DNA from: Anaerolinea thermolimosa
GTDB taxonomy: Bacteria; Chloroflexota; Anaerolineae; Anaerolineales; Anaerolineaceae
Length of the DNA: 64,000 bases
Direction of reading: 5' to 3'
Assembly (NCBI RefSeq): GCF_001050195.2
Contig: NZ_DF967965.1
Span: forward strand, 3,350,892-3,414,891
Part shown: positions 16,525 through 25,034 of the stretch, piece by piece
Numbering within the stretch: position 1 is the first letter of the stretch
Layout of the letters: each line of letters starts with the position of its first letter
Notes under the pieces: model-generated
Databases searched by the model: none
Told to the model about the DNA's origin: nothing
What the model saw: only the letters and a program-made list of their open reading frames with translations
Position numbers and translations under genes: made by a program

Positions 16525-18231
16525 TTACTGGCCGCCACCCACCATGTAGGTATGGTTGAAGACCAGGTAGCGCAGCGCCGGGGCATTGATGGTGGTCACC
16601 GTCAGGCCCTGAACGCTCTGAAGGCGCACTGCTTCCACGGGGCCAACCGTGCGCCAGGCAATATCGATGGTGCCGTTCTCCACCGCATTCGCCATGGTGG
16701 TCGGGTCAGCAAAGTATTTGATGATGACCGTCTTGATCTTCGGCTTGTCCGCACCGGTGTAGTAGGGGTTAGCTTCCAGCACCATCTGTTCGCCGACCTT
16801 ATGCGAGACCATGCGGTAAGGGCCGATGCCGTTGAGGGTTTCGGGGAACTGCACGATCTTATCATCGGGGAAGTCAGGCGGAACGGGGTTGAAGGGGGCA
16901 GTTGCCGCCAGCGCCGGGAAGAAGGCGAACGGAGCTTTGAGCTCATAAACCACAGTCAGGTCATCGGGAGCGGTGACGTTGGCCACATACCCGGTAATCA
17001 GACCCTTCACCTGGCCGTCAAGCTTGTTCAGGCGTTCCCAGGCGCGGAGGTAGTCTTTCGAAGTCACGGGCGTACCATCGGCGAACTTGAGATCACTGCG
17101 CAGTTTGAAGGTGTACGTCTTGCCGTCTTCGCTGATGGTGGGGGGTTCCGCAGCCGCACCGGGCACCAGATCAGCCGTGCCGGGCACGTAGCTCATCAGG
17201 GTAATGCCGGTGTTCTTGATGATCTCCCAGTCATGCGTGGCGTAAGCATCGGCGGCGTCCAGGCTGTTGACCTCATCGGTGGAGCCGATGATGATCGTGT
17301 CGGTGCTGCCGGAAGCCGGTTTGGCATCGGGGCCAAAGCTGAGAATGTTATAGTTGAATTCGAAGGGCGCGCCAATCTTGATGCCCTCTACACCGGGGCG
17401 ATTGATGATGAACTCGGGCTCCCAGAAGAGCGGGATGGTGGGAACTTCCTCGGCGTACAGCTCACCGATTTGCTTGTAGAGCTCAGCGCGCTTGTCGTGG
17501 TCGGTGGTAGAAGCCGCCTCAAGCAGCAGCTTGTCCATTTCGGGGTTGCAGTAGTTAACGCCGTTCCCCGGAGACTGTTCGCAGGAAGCGAAGGGGCTCA
17601 ACCAGGTTTCGGGGTCAACAAAATCTGGGAACCAGCCCAGGATGAAGACGGGCAGTTTCCCGGCCACGAAGCTGTCAACGTACTCGGCCCAGTTCTGGCT
17701 CTTGAGGTTCACCTTCATCAGGCCGGTCTCTTCAAGCTGTTCCTTGATGATCTGCATCACATCGGCGGTGGTGGTGCCGTAATGCTCCGGTGGGTACCAC
17801 AGGTCGAAGGTAAAAGGCTTATCCGGCGTATAACCGAGATCGGTCAGCAGTTTCTTGGAAAGCTCCAGATCGCGCTGGCCGTATTTATCGAGGAAAGGTT
17901 CGGTGGCGAAGGGATAATCCGCCGGGACCATGTGATAAGCGGGGGTGTTGCGGCCCTCGAAGACGCGGTCCACAATGACCTCACGGTCAATGGCCGCGGC
18001 GATGGCCTGCTTCAGCTCTTTGTTCCACAACGGCTTGGGAGCTTCAGTAGCGGCCTCGGTGGGGGTTGCCTCGGCTACCGTGGCGGTAGGTTGCGGGGCA
18101 GTGGTTGCCGTTGGCTCCACCGGCGCCTGCGGCGCCTGAGTGGTGGCCTGCTGAGCAGGCTGGCAGGCGGTCAACGCGAACGCCAGCACCAACAGCGATG
18201 CAAAAACAGCATACACAAACCTGGATTTCAT
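16525..18231 (-). CDS. solute-binding lipoprotein of SBP_bac_5 family with halves in permuted order
   Basis: Extracytoplasmic substrate-binding protein of the importer, 568 residues. Residues 1-22 are a signal peptide, the lipobox ALTAC gives a lipidated Cys23, and 24-65 is a Gln/Pro/Thr linker. In normal family members the segment with SEDGLTYTFKLR..F.DGTP comes first and KQA...AIDRE comes in the second half. Here the order is reversed: 68-297 hold WNKELKQAIAAAIDREVI, WYPPEHYGTTTADVMQII, WAEYVDSFVAGKLPVFILGW and VPTIPLFWEPEF, while 310-568 hold TDEVNSLDAADAY, SEDGKTYTFKLRSDLKFADG, GIGPYRMV, ADPTTMANAVENGTIDIAWR and finally YLVFNH just before the stop. A short linker (298-310) joins the usual C- and N-ends. 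All joins are in frame. A strong GGAGGAG precedes the start. This looks like a natural circular permutant; a rearranged pseudogene or assembly error is less likely but not excluded. Confidence 0.9.
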   Translation of the reverse strand: MKSRFVYAVFASLLVLAFALTACQPAQQATTQAPQAPVEPTATTAPQPTATVAEATPTEAATEAPKPLWNKELKQAIAAAIDREVIVDRVFEGRNTPAYHMVPADYPFATEPFLDKYGQRDLELSKKLLTDLGYTPDKPFTFDLWYPPEHYGTTTADVMQIIKEQLEETGLMKVNLKSQNWAEYVDSFVAGKLPVFILGWFPDFVDPETWLSPFASCEQSPGNGVNYCNPEMDKLLLEAASTTDHDKRAELYKQIGELYAEEVPTIPLFWEPEFIINRPGVEGIKIGAPFEFNYNILSFGPDAKPASGSTDTIIIGSTDEVNSLDAADAYATHDWEIIKNTGITLMSYVPGTADLVPGAAAEPPTISEDGKTYTFKLRSDLKFADGTPVTSKDYLRAWERLNKLDGQVKGLITGYVANVTAPDDLTVVYELKAPFAFFPALAATAPFNPVPPDFPDDKIVQFPETLNGIGPYRMVSHKVGEQMVLEANPYYTGADKPKIKTVIIKYFADPTTMANAVENGTIDIAWRTVGPVEAVRLQSVQGLTVTTINAPALRYLVFNHTYMVGGGQ

Positions 18232-18378
18232 ACGAACACTCCTCCTTTTGACGATCCTTGCAGGGATTTAGGATGGACAGAGACTCCCCTGTGAAGCCAG
18301 AGACAGCGCTCCAAAACAGAAGGCTGTCCTCCGGGGTCGGTTGGCGAATCCGCCCCCCAATGCCTCACGATGGGTTTG

Positions 18379-18406
18379 ATTATACAACGCCTAGCCTATT
18401 TGTCAA
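18379..18406 (-). promoter_or_regulatory. consensus sigma-70-type promoter of the ABC importer operon
   Basis: On the minus strand TTGACA (18401-18406) and TATAAT (18379-18384) are both perfect consensus hexamers with a 16-nt spacer. Transcription would start near 18372 and give a leader of about 140 nt before the binding-protein ATG. Confidence 0.85.
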
Positions 18407-18639
18407 TTGTTCCAAAATACTGTTCCATACCGGCGCGAGAGTCACCCCCTTGCTCTCTTTGCCCCCCGGAAAAAGAAGAGGGGATAACAGGCCACAAGGA
18501 TGCCATGGGTTGCCAGACGACCATGAGAAGCCCTCAACCCACCCCGGGCAGAAGCAAAGTTTCTTGTGTCGAAAAGACGGCAGAAAAAGGGACTTTTTCT
18601 AAAACCCGAATGGATATTTAATAGAACAGGGTTTTCCTC

Positions 18640-18668
18640 TTGAAGGTTTTCCTCAAACACTTTATAAT
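18640..18668 (+). promoter_or_regulatory. promoter of the sugar-enzyme operon
   Basis: TTGAAG (18640-18645), a 17-nt spacer and perfect TATAAT (18663-18668). Transcription would start near 18675, inside the palindrome that follows directly. Confidence 0.8.
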
Positions 18669-18670
18669 GA

Positions 18671-18688
18671 TGTAATAACAGGATTACA
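18671..18688 (+). promoter_or_regulatory. putative GntR/HutC operator, copy 1
   Basis: TGTAATAACAGGATTACA is a TGTA-N10-TACA palindrome (TGTAAT and ATTACA arms) placed 2 nt after the -10 box, at the expected transcription start. A copy identical at 15 of 18 positions lies at 25035-25052 before the GntR-family gene at the end of the operon. Position and repetition suggest a repressor site for that regulator; binding is inferred. Confidence 0.65.
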
Positions 18689-18729
18689 CTAAAACAACGT
18701 TCATTCCCATACCCACGAGGTTCTATGCC

Positions 18730-19761
18730 ATGAAGCTGATCCGAATCTGTCTGGTGGGGGCCGGGCGAGCCGCAAAAGTCCATGCCGCTTCCCTCACCCG
18801 CCACCTCCCTGCTGGAAGGCTGGTGGCCATTGTGGACCCCCACGCCGAAACCCTGCAGGCCACCGCAGATGAGTTTGGGGTCGAACAGCGCTTTGCCACC
18901 CTCGAAGAAGCTCTCGACCACATCGAACTGGATGCCGTGGTGATCACCACACCCACCTTCACCCACGCTGCGCTGGCCGTCACCGCTGCCCGCGCCGGTA
19001 AGCACATCTTCCTCGAAAAGCCCATGGCTCTCACCCTGGAAGAATGCGACGCCATTGCCCGGGCCGCCGCGGAGAACCATGTTTTCCTTCAGCTGGGGTT
19101 CATGCGCCGCTTCGACCCCGATTTCTCTGCCGCCTTCGAACGCATCCAGGCGGGAGAAATCGGCCAGCCGCTGATGGTCAAATCGCTCACGCACGGGCCG
19201 GGGCTGCCGCCTCCCTGGGCGCGCGATCTGAAGACCTCCAACGGCAACCTCGCCGAGGTCAACAGCCACGACTGGGACTGCATCCGCTGGCTGATGGGCT
19301 CTAACCCCCGGCGGGTGTACGCCGAAGTGGCAAACCTTAAAGGCTCTGCGCGGGGGGTGACCACCGAGCATTTTTACGATCACGCTCTGGTAACCGTGCG
19401 CTTTGAAAACGGCACTCTGGGGAACATTTCCAGTATTTGCCCGTGCGACTACGGCTACGACGCCCGGGTGGAAATCATCGGCGAGAAGGGCATCATGCAA
19501 ATCGGTGAATTGAAAGGGCAGGCGGTGGTGGTGTGTACCGACCGCGACCACGGCCTGGTGACGCCCATCTTCCGCACCTGGCCGCAGCGTTTTGCATGGG
19601 GATACATCCGTGAGATGGAGCACTTCCTGCACGCCATTCAAACCGATACTCCCCCAAAAGTGGGCGCTGAAGACGGGCGCTGGGCAGTAGCCAGCGTGCT
19701 GGCGGCCACCCGTTCCTTCCTGGAAGAACGCCCCGTCTTGCTCAGCGAGGTGATGGCATGA
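18730..19761 (+). CDS. Gfo/Idh/MocA-family oxidoreductase
   Basis: NAD(P)-dependent sugar or cyclitol dehydrogenase family, 343 residues, cytoplasmic. Residues ~3-125 are the Rossmann domain with ICLVGAGRAAKVHA (the third Gly of the usual GxGxxG is Ala), VDPHAE after beta-2, and the family hallmark EKP in HIFLEKPMALT near residues 97-107. The C-terminal alpha/beta domain contains SHDWDCIRWLMG near 177-188, equivalent to the substrate-binding D-x-x-H-type helix region with the Asp but with Arg/Trp variation. It is the first gene of the operon and overlaps the next gene as ATGA. Substrate is unknown; the neighbours point to a sugar, polyol or sugar acid. Confidence 0.9.
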   Translation: MKLIRICLVGAGRAAKVHAASLTRHLPAGRLVAIVDPHAETLQATADEFGVEQRFATLEEALDHIELDAVVITTPTFTHAALAVTAARAGKHIFLEKPMALTLEECDAIARAAAENHVFLQLGFMRRFDPDFSAAFERIQAGEIGQPLMVKSLTHGPGLPPPWARDLKTSNGNLAEVNSHDWDCIRWLMGSNPRRVYAEVANLKGSARGVTTEHFYDHALVTVRFENGTLGNISSICPCDYGYDARVEIIGEKGIMQIGELKGQAVVVCTDRDHGLVTPIFRTWPQRFAWGYIREMEHFLHAIQTDTPPKVGAEDGRWAVASVLAATRSFLEERPVLLSEVMA

Positions 19762-20831
19762 GCCAGACCATGCTCGCCGCCGTCTATTACGGCCCGGAAG
19801 ACCTGCGCGTCGAAGAACGCCCCATCCCCGCAGTTGGGCCGGGCGATGTACTCATCCGCGTCGTCAGCACCGGGATTTGCGGCACCGACCTGCGCATTTA
19901 CCACGGCGGGCACCGCATGTATGCCCCGGGAGTGGTGCGCATTCCCGGCCATGAAGTGGTCGGAGATGTGGCCGCCCTGGGAGCGGATGTGGAAGGGTTA
20001 AAAGAAGGCCAGCGCGTCTTCGTGGCCCCCAACTTCGGCTGCGGCCACTGCCGCCAGTGCATCACCGGTAACAACAATCGCTGTGCCCATTACGGCGCGC
20101 CGGGTATCACCCTGGATGGCTCCTTTGCCGAATACATGCTCGTTCCGGCGCCAGCCATCCGTCAGGGTAACCTTATCCCCATTGATCCGGCGGTAGACCC
20201 TGCCGGCGCGGCGCTCATTGAGCCTTTCGCATGTGTGCTGCGCGGGCAACAGGCTCTGAACATCGCCCCGGAAGATGTGGTACTCATCATCGGCGCCGGG
20301 CCGATCGGCATCATGCACCTCATGGCAGCCCGATTGCAGGGCGCGCGGCGCATTATCCTGAGTGAGATCAACCCCGAGCGCGCCGCACAGGCCGCGTCCT
20401 TCGGGGCCGACCGCGTGATCAACCCCGCCAGTGAAGACCTGAACACCGCGATCCTGGAAGAAACCCACGGTGAAGGTGCCGACGTGATCATCGTCGCCGC
20501 GCCGGCCCATCGCGCGCAGGAAGCCGCCCCCCGCCTGGCTGCCATCGGCGGACGGATCAGCTTCTTTGGTGGGCTCCCCAAAGATCAGCCCACCATTCAA
20601 CTCGATGCCAACCTGGTACACTACCGCGAATTGATCGTCACCGGCAGCACGGCTTCCAGCACCTTCGATTGCTGGCGGGCGGCTTCCATTGTGGCAGCAG
20701 GTCGGGTAGACCTGAGCCGCCTGGTCAGTGCGCGTTTTCCCCTGCGTCAGGCGGTGGAAGGCCTGCGGGTAGCCGAGTCTGGCAGGGCACTGAAAGTCAT
20801 CCTTGAACCCCAGAGAGGAACCCCGCAATGA
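19758..20831 (+). CDS. zinc-dependent medium-chain alcohol/polyol dehydrogenase
   Basis: 357-residue MDR-family enzyme, related to sorbitol and threonine dehydrogenases. The catalytic zinc ligands are visible in GICGTDLRIYHGG (Cys ~40) and PGHEVVG (His-Glu), and the four structural zinc cysteines in CGHCRQCITGNNNRC near residues 95-109. The cofactor-binding GAGPIGIMHL is near 177-186, and ILSEINPERA places an acidic residue after beta-2, which favours NAD(H). It overlaps both neighbours by 4 nt (ATGA), so it is tightly coupled to the Gfo-type dehydrogenase and the cupin isomerase. It probably oxidises a secondary alcohol of the pathway substrate; the exact polyol cannot be read. Confidence 0.92.
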   Translation: MSQTMLAAVYYGPEDLRVEERPIPAVGPGDVLIRVVSTGICGTDLRIYHGGHRMYAPGVVRIPGHEVVGDVAALGADVEGLKEGQRVFVAPNFGCGHCRQCITGNNNRCAHYGAPGITLDGSFAEYMLVPAPAIRQGNLIPIDPAVDPAGAALIEPFACVLRGQQALNIAPEDVVLIIGAGPIGIMHLMAARLQGARRIILSEINPERAAQAASFGADRVINPASEDLNTAILEETHGEGADVIIVAAPAHRAQEAAPRLAAIGGRISFFGGLPKDQPTIQLDANLVHYRELIVTGSTASSTFDCWRAASIVAAGRVDLSRLVSARFPLRQAVEGLRVAESGRALKVILEPQRGTPQ

Positions 20832-21442
20832 CCCAGCCCGCCTCATCGCTGCTCGCCCATGTGCCCTTCACCCTGGAGATTCTCCAGGGGGCCGAAATAA
20901 CCCTCAGCCGCTTCGATCATCACATTGTGCGCCGCCTCTCTTCAATGAAAGGCCAGTTTCTGGACGTCTCCGCCTACCAGGAAATGCTCGCCCGGGAAGA
21001 CGTGATTCTCTACGAAGTGCTGGAAGTGGAACGCCCCGAACACCCCGGCGAATTTCGCTTCGGGTTGTCCATTGTCCACCCCGGCAAGGTCGGTGCAGAA
21101 TACTGGATGACCAAGGGGCACTTCCACGCCATCCGCGACACTGCCGAACTGTACTACTGCCTGCGCGGCGAAGGGATGATGGTGATGGAAACTCCCGAAG
21201 GGGAGTGGAGTGTGGAAGAACTGCGCCCGGGCAGGCTGCTCTACGTGCCCCCGCGCTGGGCACATCGCTCGGTCAACACCGGCCATCATGAAGACCTGGT
21301 CACCTACTTTGCCTACCCCGCCCATGCCGGCCACGATTACGCCAGTATTGAAAAACAGGGCTTTCGCAAGTGCATCGTTGAGCAGGAAGGCAGGCCGCAG
21401 ATCATTGACAACCCCCGCTGGTTATCTCCGGAGGAACGTTGA
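20828..21442 (+). CDS. cupin-type glucose-6-phosphate isomerase family protein
   Basis: 204-residue cupin of the archaeal/bacterial phosphoglucose isomerase type (PF06560), not related to classical Pgi. The metal site is readable as TKGHFHA near residues 97-103 (two His), the Glu in DTAELYYCLRGEG, and the third His in PPRWAHRSVN. These match the known ligand pattern of the family. The ATG overlaps the preceding stop by 4 nt and the stop forms TGATG with the next start. In this operon it may isomerise a phosphorylated aldose/ketose other than glucose 6-phosphate, as the neighbouring FGGY kinase would make a sugar phosphate. This substrate idea is inference. Confidence 0.88.
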   Translation: MTQPASSLLAHVPFTLEILQGAEITLSRFDHHIVRRLSSMKGQFLDVSAYQEMLAREDVILYEVLEVERPEHPGEFRFGLSIVHPGKVGAEYWMTKGHFHAIRDTAELYYCLRGEGMMVMETPEGEWSVEELRPGRLLYVPPRWAHRSVNTGHHEDLVTYFAYPAHAGHDYASIEKQGFRKCIVEQEGRPQIIDNPRWLSPEER

Positions 21443-22410
21443 TGCCCAAACCGCTTTATCAATGCCGTGTGCTGGTCACCGCTACTTCGTACGGGGTGCA
21501 CGACCCGGCCCTGAAAACCACGCTGGAGTCTCAGGTGGGAGAAGTGGTCTACAACCAGAGCGGTAGACCCTTCACCGCCGAAGAGCTGGCGGCTCTGATC
21601 CCCGGCTTTGACGCCTGCATTGCCGGCCTCGACCGCTTTGACCGGCAGGTGATCGCCCGCGCCGATCATCTGCGGGTAATCGCCCGGTACGGCACCGGTG
21701 TAGATAATATAGACCTCGACGCCGCCCGCGAGAAGGGCATCATCATCACCAATACCCCCGCCGCCAACGCCGATTCGGTCGCCGAACTCACCGTCGGGTT
21801 GATCCTGGCGCTGGCGCGCAACATCGTCGTTGCCGACCGTGAGACCCGCGCCGGCCTCTGGCCGCGCCTGCAGGGCATCTCGGTCAACGGGAAAACCGTG
21901 GGGTTGATCGGTTTTGGCGCCATCGGTCGGCGTGTGGCCCAAAAACTGAGCGGCCTGGGGTGCCAGATTCTGGCCTTCGATCCCTACACCGACCCGGCCT
22001 CTGGCGAGGGGCTGGCGCACTTCACCAGCCGCGAAGAGGTGATCGCCAGCGCCGACTTCCTCTCCCTGCACTGCCCGCTTACCGGGCAAACGCGCGGCAT
22101 GGTAGACGCAGCCTTCTTGAAATCCATGAAGCGCGGAGCCTTTCTGATTAACACGGCCCGCGGCGAACTGATCGATGAAGCCGCCCTGATTGCCGCCCTG
22201 AACGAGGGGCACCTGCGCGGCGCCGCCCTGGACGTGTTCACCCGTCAGCCGCCTGGTGCCGATCACCCTTTGCTGGCCATGCCGCAGGTGATCGTCACCC
22301 CGCACATGGGCGCACATTCTGACCACGCCGCCAATGCCATGGGCTGGGGCGCGCTGAACAACTGTCTGGCTGTGCTGCGCGGTGAAGAACCTGAAAACCG
22401 TGTGGTGTAA
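21442..22410 (+). CDS. D-2-hydroxyacid dehydrogenase (phosphoglycerate-dehydrogenase-like)
   Basis: 322-residue NAD-dependent enzyme. I chose ATG 21442, which has GGAGGAAC upstream and a TGATG overlap with the isomerase stop; a TTG one codon earlier is possible. Features seen are YGTGVDNIDLDAA near residue 88, Rossmann motif GLIGFGAIGRRVA near 154-166, the catalytic Arg in NTARGELIDEAAL near 235, and the His in TPHMGAHSDHAA near 288. There is no ACT or ASB regulatory domain, so it is not a classical serine-pathway SerA of the long type. In this operon it more likely reduces or oxidises a 2-keto/2-hydroxy sugar acid. Confidence 0.9.
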   Translation: MPKPLYQCRVLVTATSYGVHDPALKTTLESQVGEVVYNQSGRPFTAEELAALIPGFDACIAGLDRFDRQVIARADHLRVIARYGTGVDNIDLDAAREKGIIITNTPAANADSVAELTVGLILALARNIVVADRETRAGLWPRLQGISVNGKTVGLIGFGAIGRRVAQKLSGLGCQILAFDPYTDPASGEGLAHFTSREEVIASADFLSLHCPLTGQTRGMVDAAFLKSMKRGAFLINTARGELIDEAALIAALNEGHLRGAALDVFTRQPPGADHPLLAMPQVIVTPHMGAHSDHAANAMGWGALNNCLAVLRGEEPENRVV

Positions 22411-22451
22411 ACCGCGTCAAGACGTATTCCTGCGACAGGAAGGATCATCCG

Positions 22452-23450
22452 ATGAGCTCTCAACCCTATCCCATCGTAACCAAAACCCAACCCACGTTTT
22501 ACTTCGTCGGAGTCACCACCACCCGTTCGGCCATCATGCGGGTTTTCCCCCGCTGGATGGAAGCGCTGGGCCGGCCCGAGGTGGTCATCGAGGGCATCGA
22601 CCACCCCATTCACGACGCTCCAGAAGCCTATCGCCGCACCGTGGCTCAGATCAAATATGACCCGCTTTCTCTGGGAGGGCTGGTGACCACCCATAAGATT
22701 GATCTGCTCGAAGCCGCGCGCGATATGTTCGACGTGCTTCACCGCTCAGCTCAACTCACGGGCGAGGTTTCCAGCATTTCCAAGCGCGATGGCCTGCTGG
22801 AGGGCTGCGCGAAAGATCCGCTGACCTCAGGCATGAGCATGGACGCCTTTCTCGGCCCGGGGTACTTCGGGCGCACCGGCGGGCATGTGCTTTGCTTCGG
22901 CGCGGGAGGATCGGGCAAGGCCATGGCTTTGCATCTGATCGGTAAAGCCGACCCCGCCGATCGGCCACGGCGCTTCATCGTGGTCAATCGTTCTCCTGAA
23001 CGGCTGCTGGCGATGAAAAAAATGGTCGAACAGATGGATACCGACATCACCTTTGAGTACATTCATAACGCCGACCCGCGCGTTAACGATCAAATTATGG
23101 AAAGGCTCCCCGAGGGCAGCCTGGTGATCAACGCCACCGGCATGGGCAAAGACACCCCCGGCTCGCCCATCACCGATGCCGGGCGCTTCCCCATGCACGG
23201 CATCGCCTGGGAGATTAACTACCGCGGCGAACTGGATTTCTGGCACCAGGCCATGGCGCAGAAAGAATCGCGCGGTTTGCGCGTCGAAGACGGCTGGCTG
23301 TACTTCTTACACGGGTGGACACAGGTCATCGCCGAGGTACTGCACATCTCCATTACGGAGCATTTCAACCGGCTGGCCGAAATTGCCGAAGAACTGCGCC
23401 CGCCGCTGGTGTACGTGCCCCGCGCCGAGAGGTCAACCCGCACAGAATAA
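22452..23450 (+). CDS. shikimate-dehydrogenase-like (AroE fold) oxidoreductase
   Basis: 332-residue protein of the shikimate/quinate dehydrogenase fold. The N-terminal catalytic domain has GLVTTHKIDLLEAA near residues 77-90, matching the family's V-T-x-P-H-K with its catalytic Lys but with Thr for Pro. The NAD(P)-binding motif CFGAGGSGKAMAL is near 142-154, followed by VNRSPERL. The protein is longer than AroE (~270-290) and has diverged strongly, and there are no other aromatic-pathway genes nearby. Its place between a hydroxyacid dehydrogenase and an FGGY kinase, with GGAAGGATC before the ATG, suggests that it acts on a carbohydrate-derived polyol or acid. Not aroE in the biosynthetic sense. 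Confidence 0.85.
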   Translation: MSSQPYPIVTKTQPTFYFVGVTTTRSAIMRVFPRWMEALGRPEVVIEGIDHPIHDAPEAYRRTVAQIKYDPLSLGGLVTTHKIDLLEAARDMFDVLHRSAQLTGEVSSISKRDGLLEGCAKDPLTSGMSMDAFLGPGYFGRTGGHVLCFGAGGSGKAMALHLIGKADPADRPRRFIVVNRSPERLLAMKKMVEQMDTDITFEYIHNADPRVNDQIMERLPEGSLVINATGMGKDTPGSPITDAGRFPMHGIAWEINYRGELDFWHQAMAQKESRGLRVEDGWLYFLHGWTQVIAEVLHISITEHFNRLAEIAEELRPPLVYVPRAERSTRTE

Positions 23451-23465
23451 TCAGGGAGGTTCAGG

Positions 23466-25001
23466 GTGAAGCAAGCCTATCTGATCGGAGTAGACCTGGG
23501 TACCAGCAGCACGAAAGCCGCACTTTACACCACCGAAGGCAGGCTGGTCGCCGAAGTCACGCTGGAAGTTCCACTTTACTACCCCCGCCCCGGAGTGGTG
23601 GAACAGGAAAACGATGACTTTTACACCACCGCCGCTCAGACGGTGAAGGCCTGCCTGCAACAGAGCGGCATTGACCCGCACCAGGTGGCGGCTATCGCCT
23701 TCGACAGTCAGATGGCCGGTATCGGGGCTGTGGATGAAGACTACCGCCCGGCCATTCGCTTCGATTCCTGGCTTGACATGCGTTGCCAGCCTTACATTGA
23801 TTACCTGAACGCCCACCATGCTGAGCAGATCACCCGCCTGACCGGCTGCCCTCCCACCTGTGATCACGGCCCCAAAATCCTCTGGTGGAAAGAAGAACAG
23901 CCCGAAGCCTACCGCCGGATCGTCAAATTCCTCACCCCCTCGGCTTACGTGGCCGGAAAAATGGCCGGCCTCCGCGGTGAAGAGGCCTTCATGGACGTAA
24001 CCTTCCTGCATTTCACCGGCTTCAGCGATGCTCAACGGGGGGTCTGGTCGGCTGAGCTTTGCAGCTTGCTGGGTGTTGACCAGAACAAGCTTCCGCGTAT
24101 TGTTGAACCCTGGCAGGTAATCGGCGAGGTGAAGGAACAGGCCGCGCAAGACTTCGGGCTGGTCGCAGGCACGCCCATTGCCGCCGGGTGCGGAGACACC
24201 GCCGCCAATGCACTGGGTGCGGGAATCACCCGGGCGGGCATGCTCTTCGATGTGGCTGGCACGGCGGCGGTGCTGGCCGGTTGCACCGATCGCTTCGTGG
24301 CCGATACTGCTCACCGCGCCCTGCTGACCATGCGCTCGGTGATCCCCGGGCTGTGGCACCCGCTGGCCTATATTGCCGGGGGCGGCCTAGCCCTCCGCTG
24401 GTACCGCGATCAGTTCTACAACACCGGGCGCGGCCAGCCGCTTCCGGCTGAAAATGACCTCTACGCCGCGATGATCGCCGAGGCGCTCAAGGCTCCCCCC
24501 GGTTGCGACGGCCTGTTCTTTTCACCGCATCTGGGCGGGCGCATTTGCCCCGCCGCGCCAGAAATGCGCGGCGCCTGGCTGGGCTTTTCCTGGGGGCATA
24601 CCCAGGCGCACTTCATCCGCGCCATACTGGAAAGCGTGGCCTACGAATATGCCTATTACCTCTCCATCCTGCGCGAACTTGTCCCCGGCCTGCAATGGCA
24701 GGAAGCCCGCGTGGCTGGCGGCGGGGCGCGCAGCGGGCACTGGAATCAGATCAAAGCCGATGTGCTGGGCGTCCCATACCGGGCCTTACAGGGGAGCGAA
24801 TTTGGCGCATGGGGCAGTGCGTTGATTGCCGGGAAAGCCGCGGGGCTGTTCACCGACCTGGCCGCAATGGCCGAAAAGCACGCCCGGCTTATCGAACCGG
24901 CCTGCCTGCCCGACCCGGAACGCCATTCTCTCTACATCCCGCTGGTGGAGCGGTACATCCACTGGCAGGAACGGCTGGATAGGGGATTTCGTACCTCTTA
25001 A
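23466..25001 (+). CDS. FGGY-family carbohydrate kinase (xylulokinase-like)
   Basis: 511-residue sugar kinase starting at GTG (23466) with GGGAGG upstream. The N-terminal phosphate-binding motif GVDLGTSSTKAALYTTEG is at residues 8-25, and DSQMAGIGAVDEDY and SWLDMR supply sugar-binding positions in the first domain. GCGDTAANALGAG near 240-252 is the second nucleotide-binding motif, and GGGARSGHWNQIKADVLG near 418-435 is the C-terminal family signature. Closest in overall look to xylulokinases, but the substrate loop is not decisive. It is the last enzyme gene before the regulator and probably traps the pathway sugar as its phosphate. Confidence 0.92.
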   Translation: MKQAYLIGVDLGTSSTKAALYTTEGRLVAEVTLEVPLYYPRPGVVEQENDDFYTTAAQTVKACLQQSGIDPHQVAAIAFDSQMAGIGAVDEDYRPAIRFDSWLDMRCQPYIDYLNAHHAEQITRLTGCPPTCDHGPKILWWKEEQPEAYRRIVKFLTPSAYVAGKMAGLRGEEAFMDVTFLHFTGFSDAQRGVWSAELCSLLGVDQNKLPRIVEPWQVIGEVKEQAAQDFGLVAGTPIAAGCGDTAANALGAGITRAGMLFDVAGTAAVLAGCTDRFVADTAHRALLTMRSVIPGLWHPLAYIAGGGLALRWYRDQFYNTGRGQPLPAENDLYAAMIAEALKAPPGCDGLFFSPHLGGRICPAAPEMRGAWLGFSWGHTQAHFIRAILESVAYEYAYYLSILRELVPGLQWQEARVAGGGARSGHWNQIKADVLGVPYRALQGSEFGAWGSALIAGKAAGLFTDLAAMAEKHARLIEPACLPDPERHSLYIPLVERYIHWQERLDRGFRTS

Positions 25002-25005
25002 GGGG

Positions 25006-25033
25006 TTGTTTTTTTTGACAGCTCCCCTATAAT
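25006..25033 (+). promoter_or_regulatory. candidate promoter of the GntR-family gene
   Basis: Perfect TATAAT (25028-25033) with a weak TTGTTT (25006-25011) 16 nt upstream; a perfect TTGACA at 25015-25020 lies too close to pair with it and would need a poor -10 at 25037. The operator-like palindrome begins 2 nt after the TATAAT, the same geometry as at 18663-18688. Confidence 0.5.
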
Positions 25034-25034
25034 T

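Larger units (their letters stand above)
18232..18729. other. 498-bp divergent intergenic region
   Basis: Region between the binding-protein gene (leftward) and the sugar operon (rightward). It holds one good promoter in each direction and a palindrome next to the rightward one, described separately. The leader of the leftward gene would be about 140 nt and that of the rightward operon about 55 nt. The ~230 nt between the two promoters (18407-18639) show no convincing ORF, repeat or terminator to me. Confidence 0.7.

Noticed and set aside
16405-18294. 629-codon open frame on the plus strand opposite the binding-protein gene
   Set aside because: It is fully antisense to a protein with clear signal peptide, lipobox and family motifs, and its translation is low-complexity with no domain. 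Long antisense frames are expected in GC-rich DNA.
18442-19641. 399-codon open frame on the minus strand opposite the Gfo/Idh/MocA gene
   Set aside because: Shadow of a gene with Rossmann and EKP motifs; it also runs through the sugar-operon promoter.
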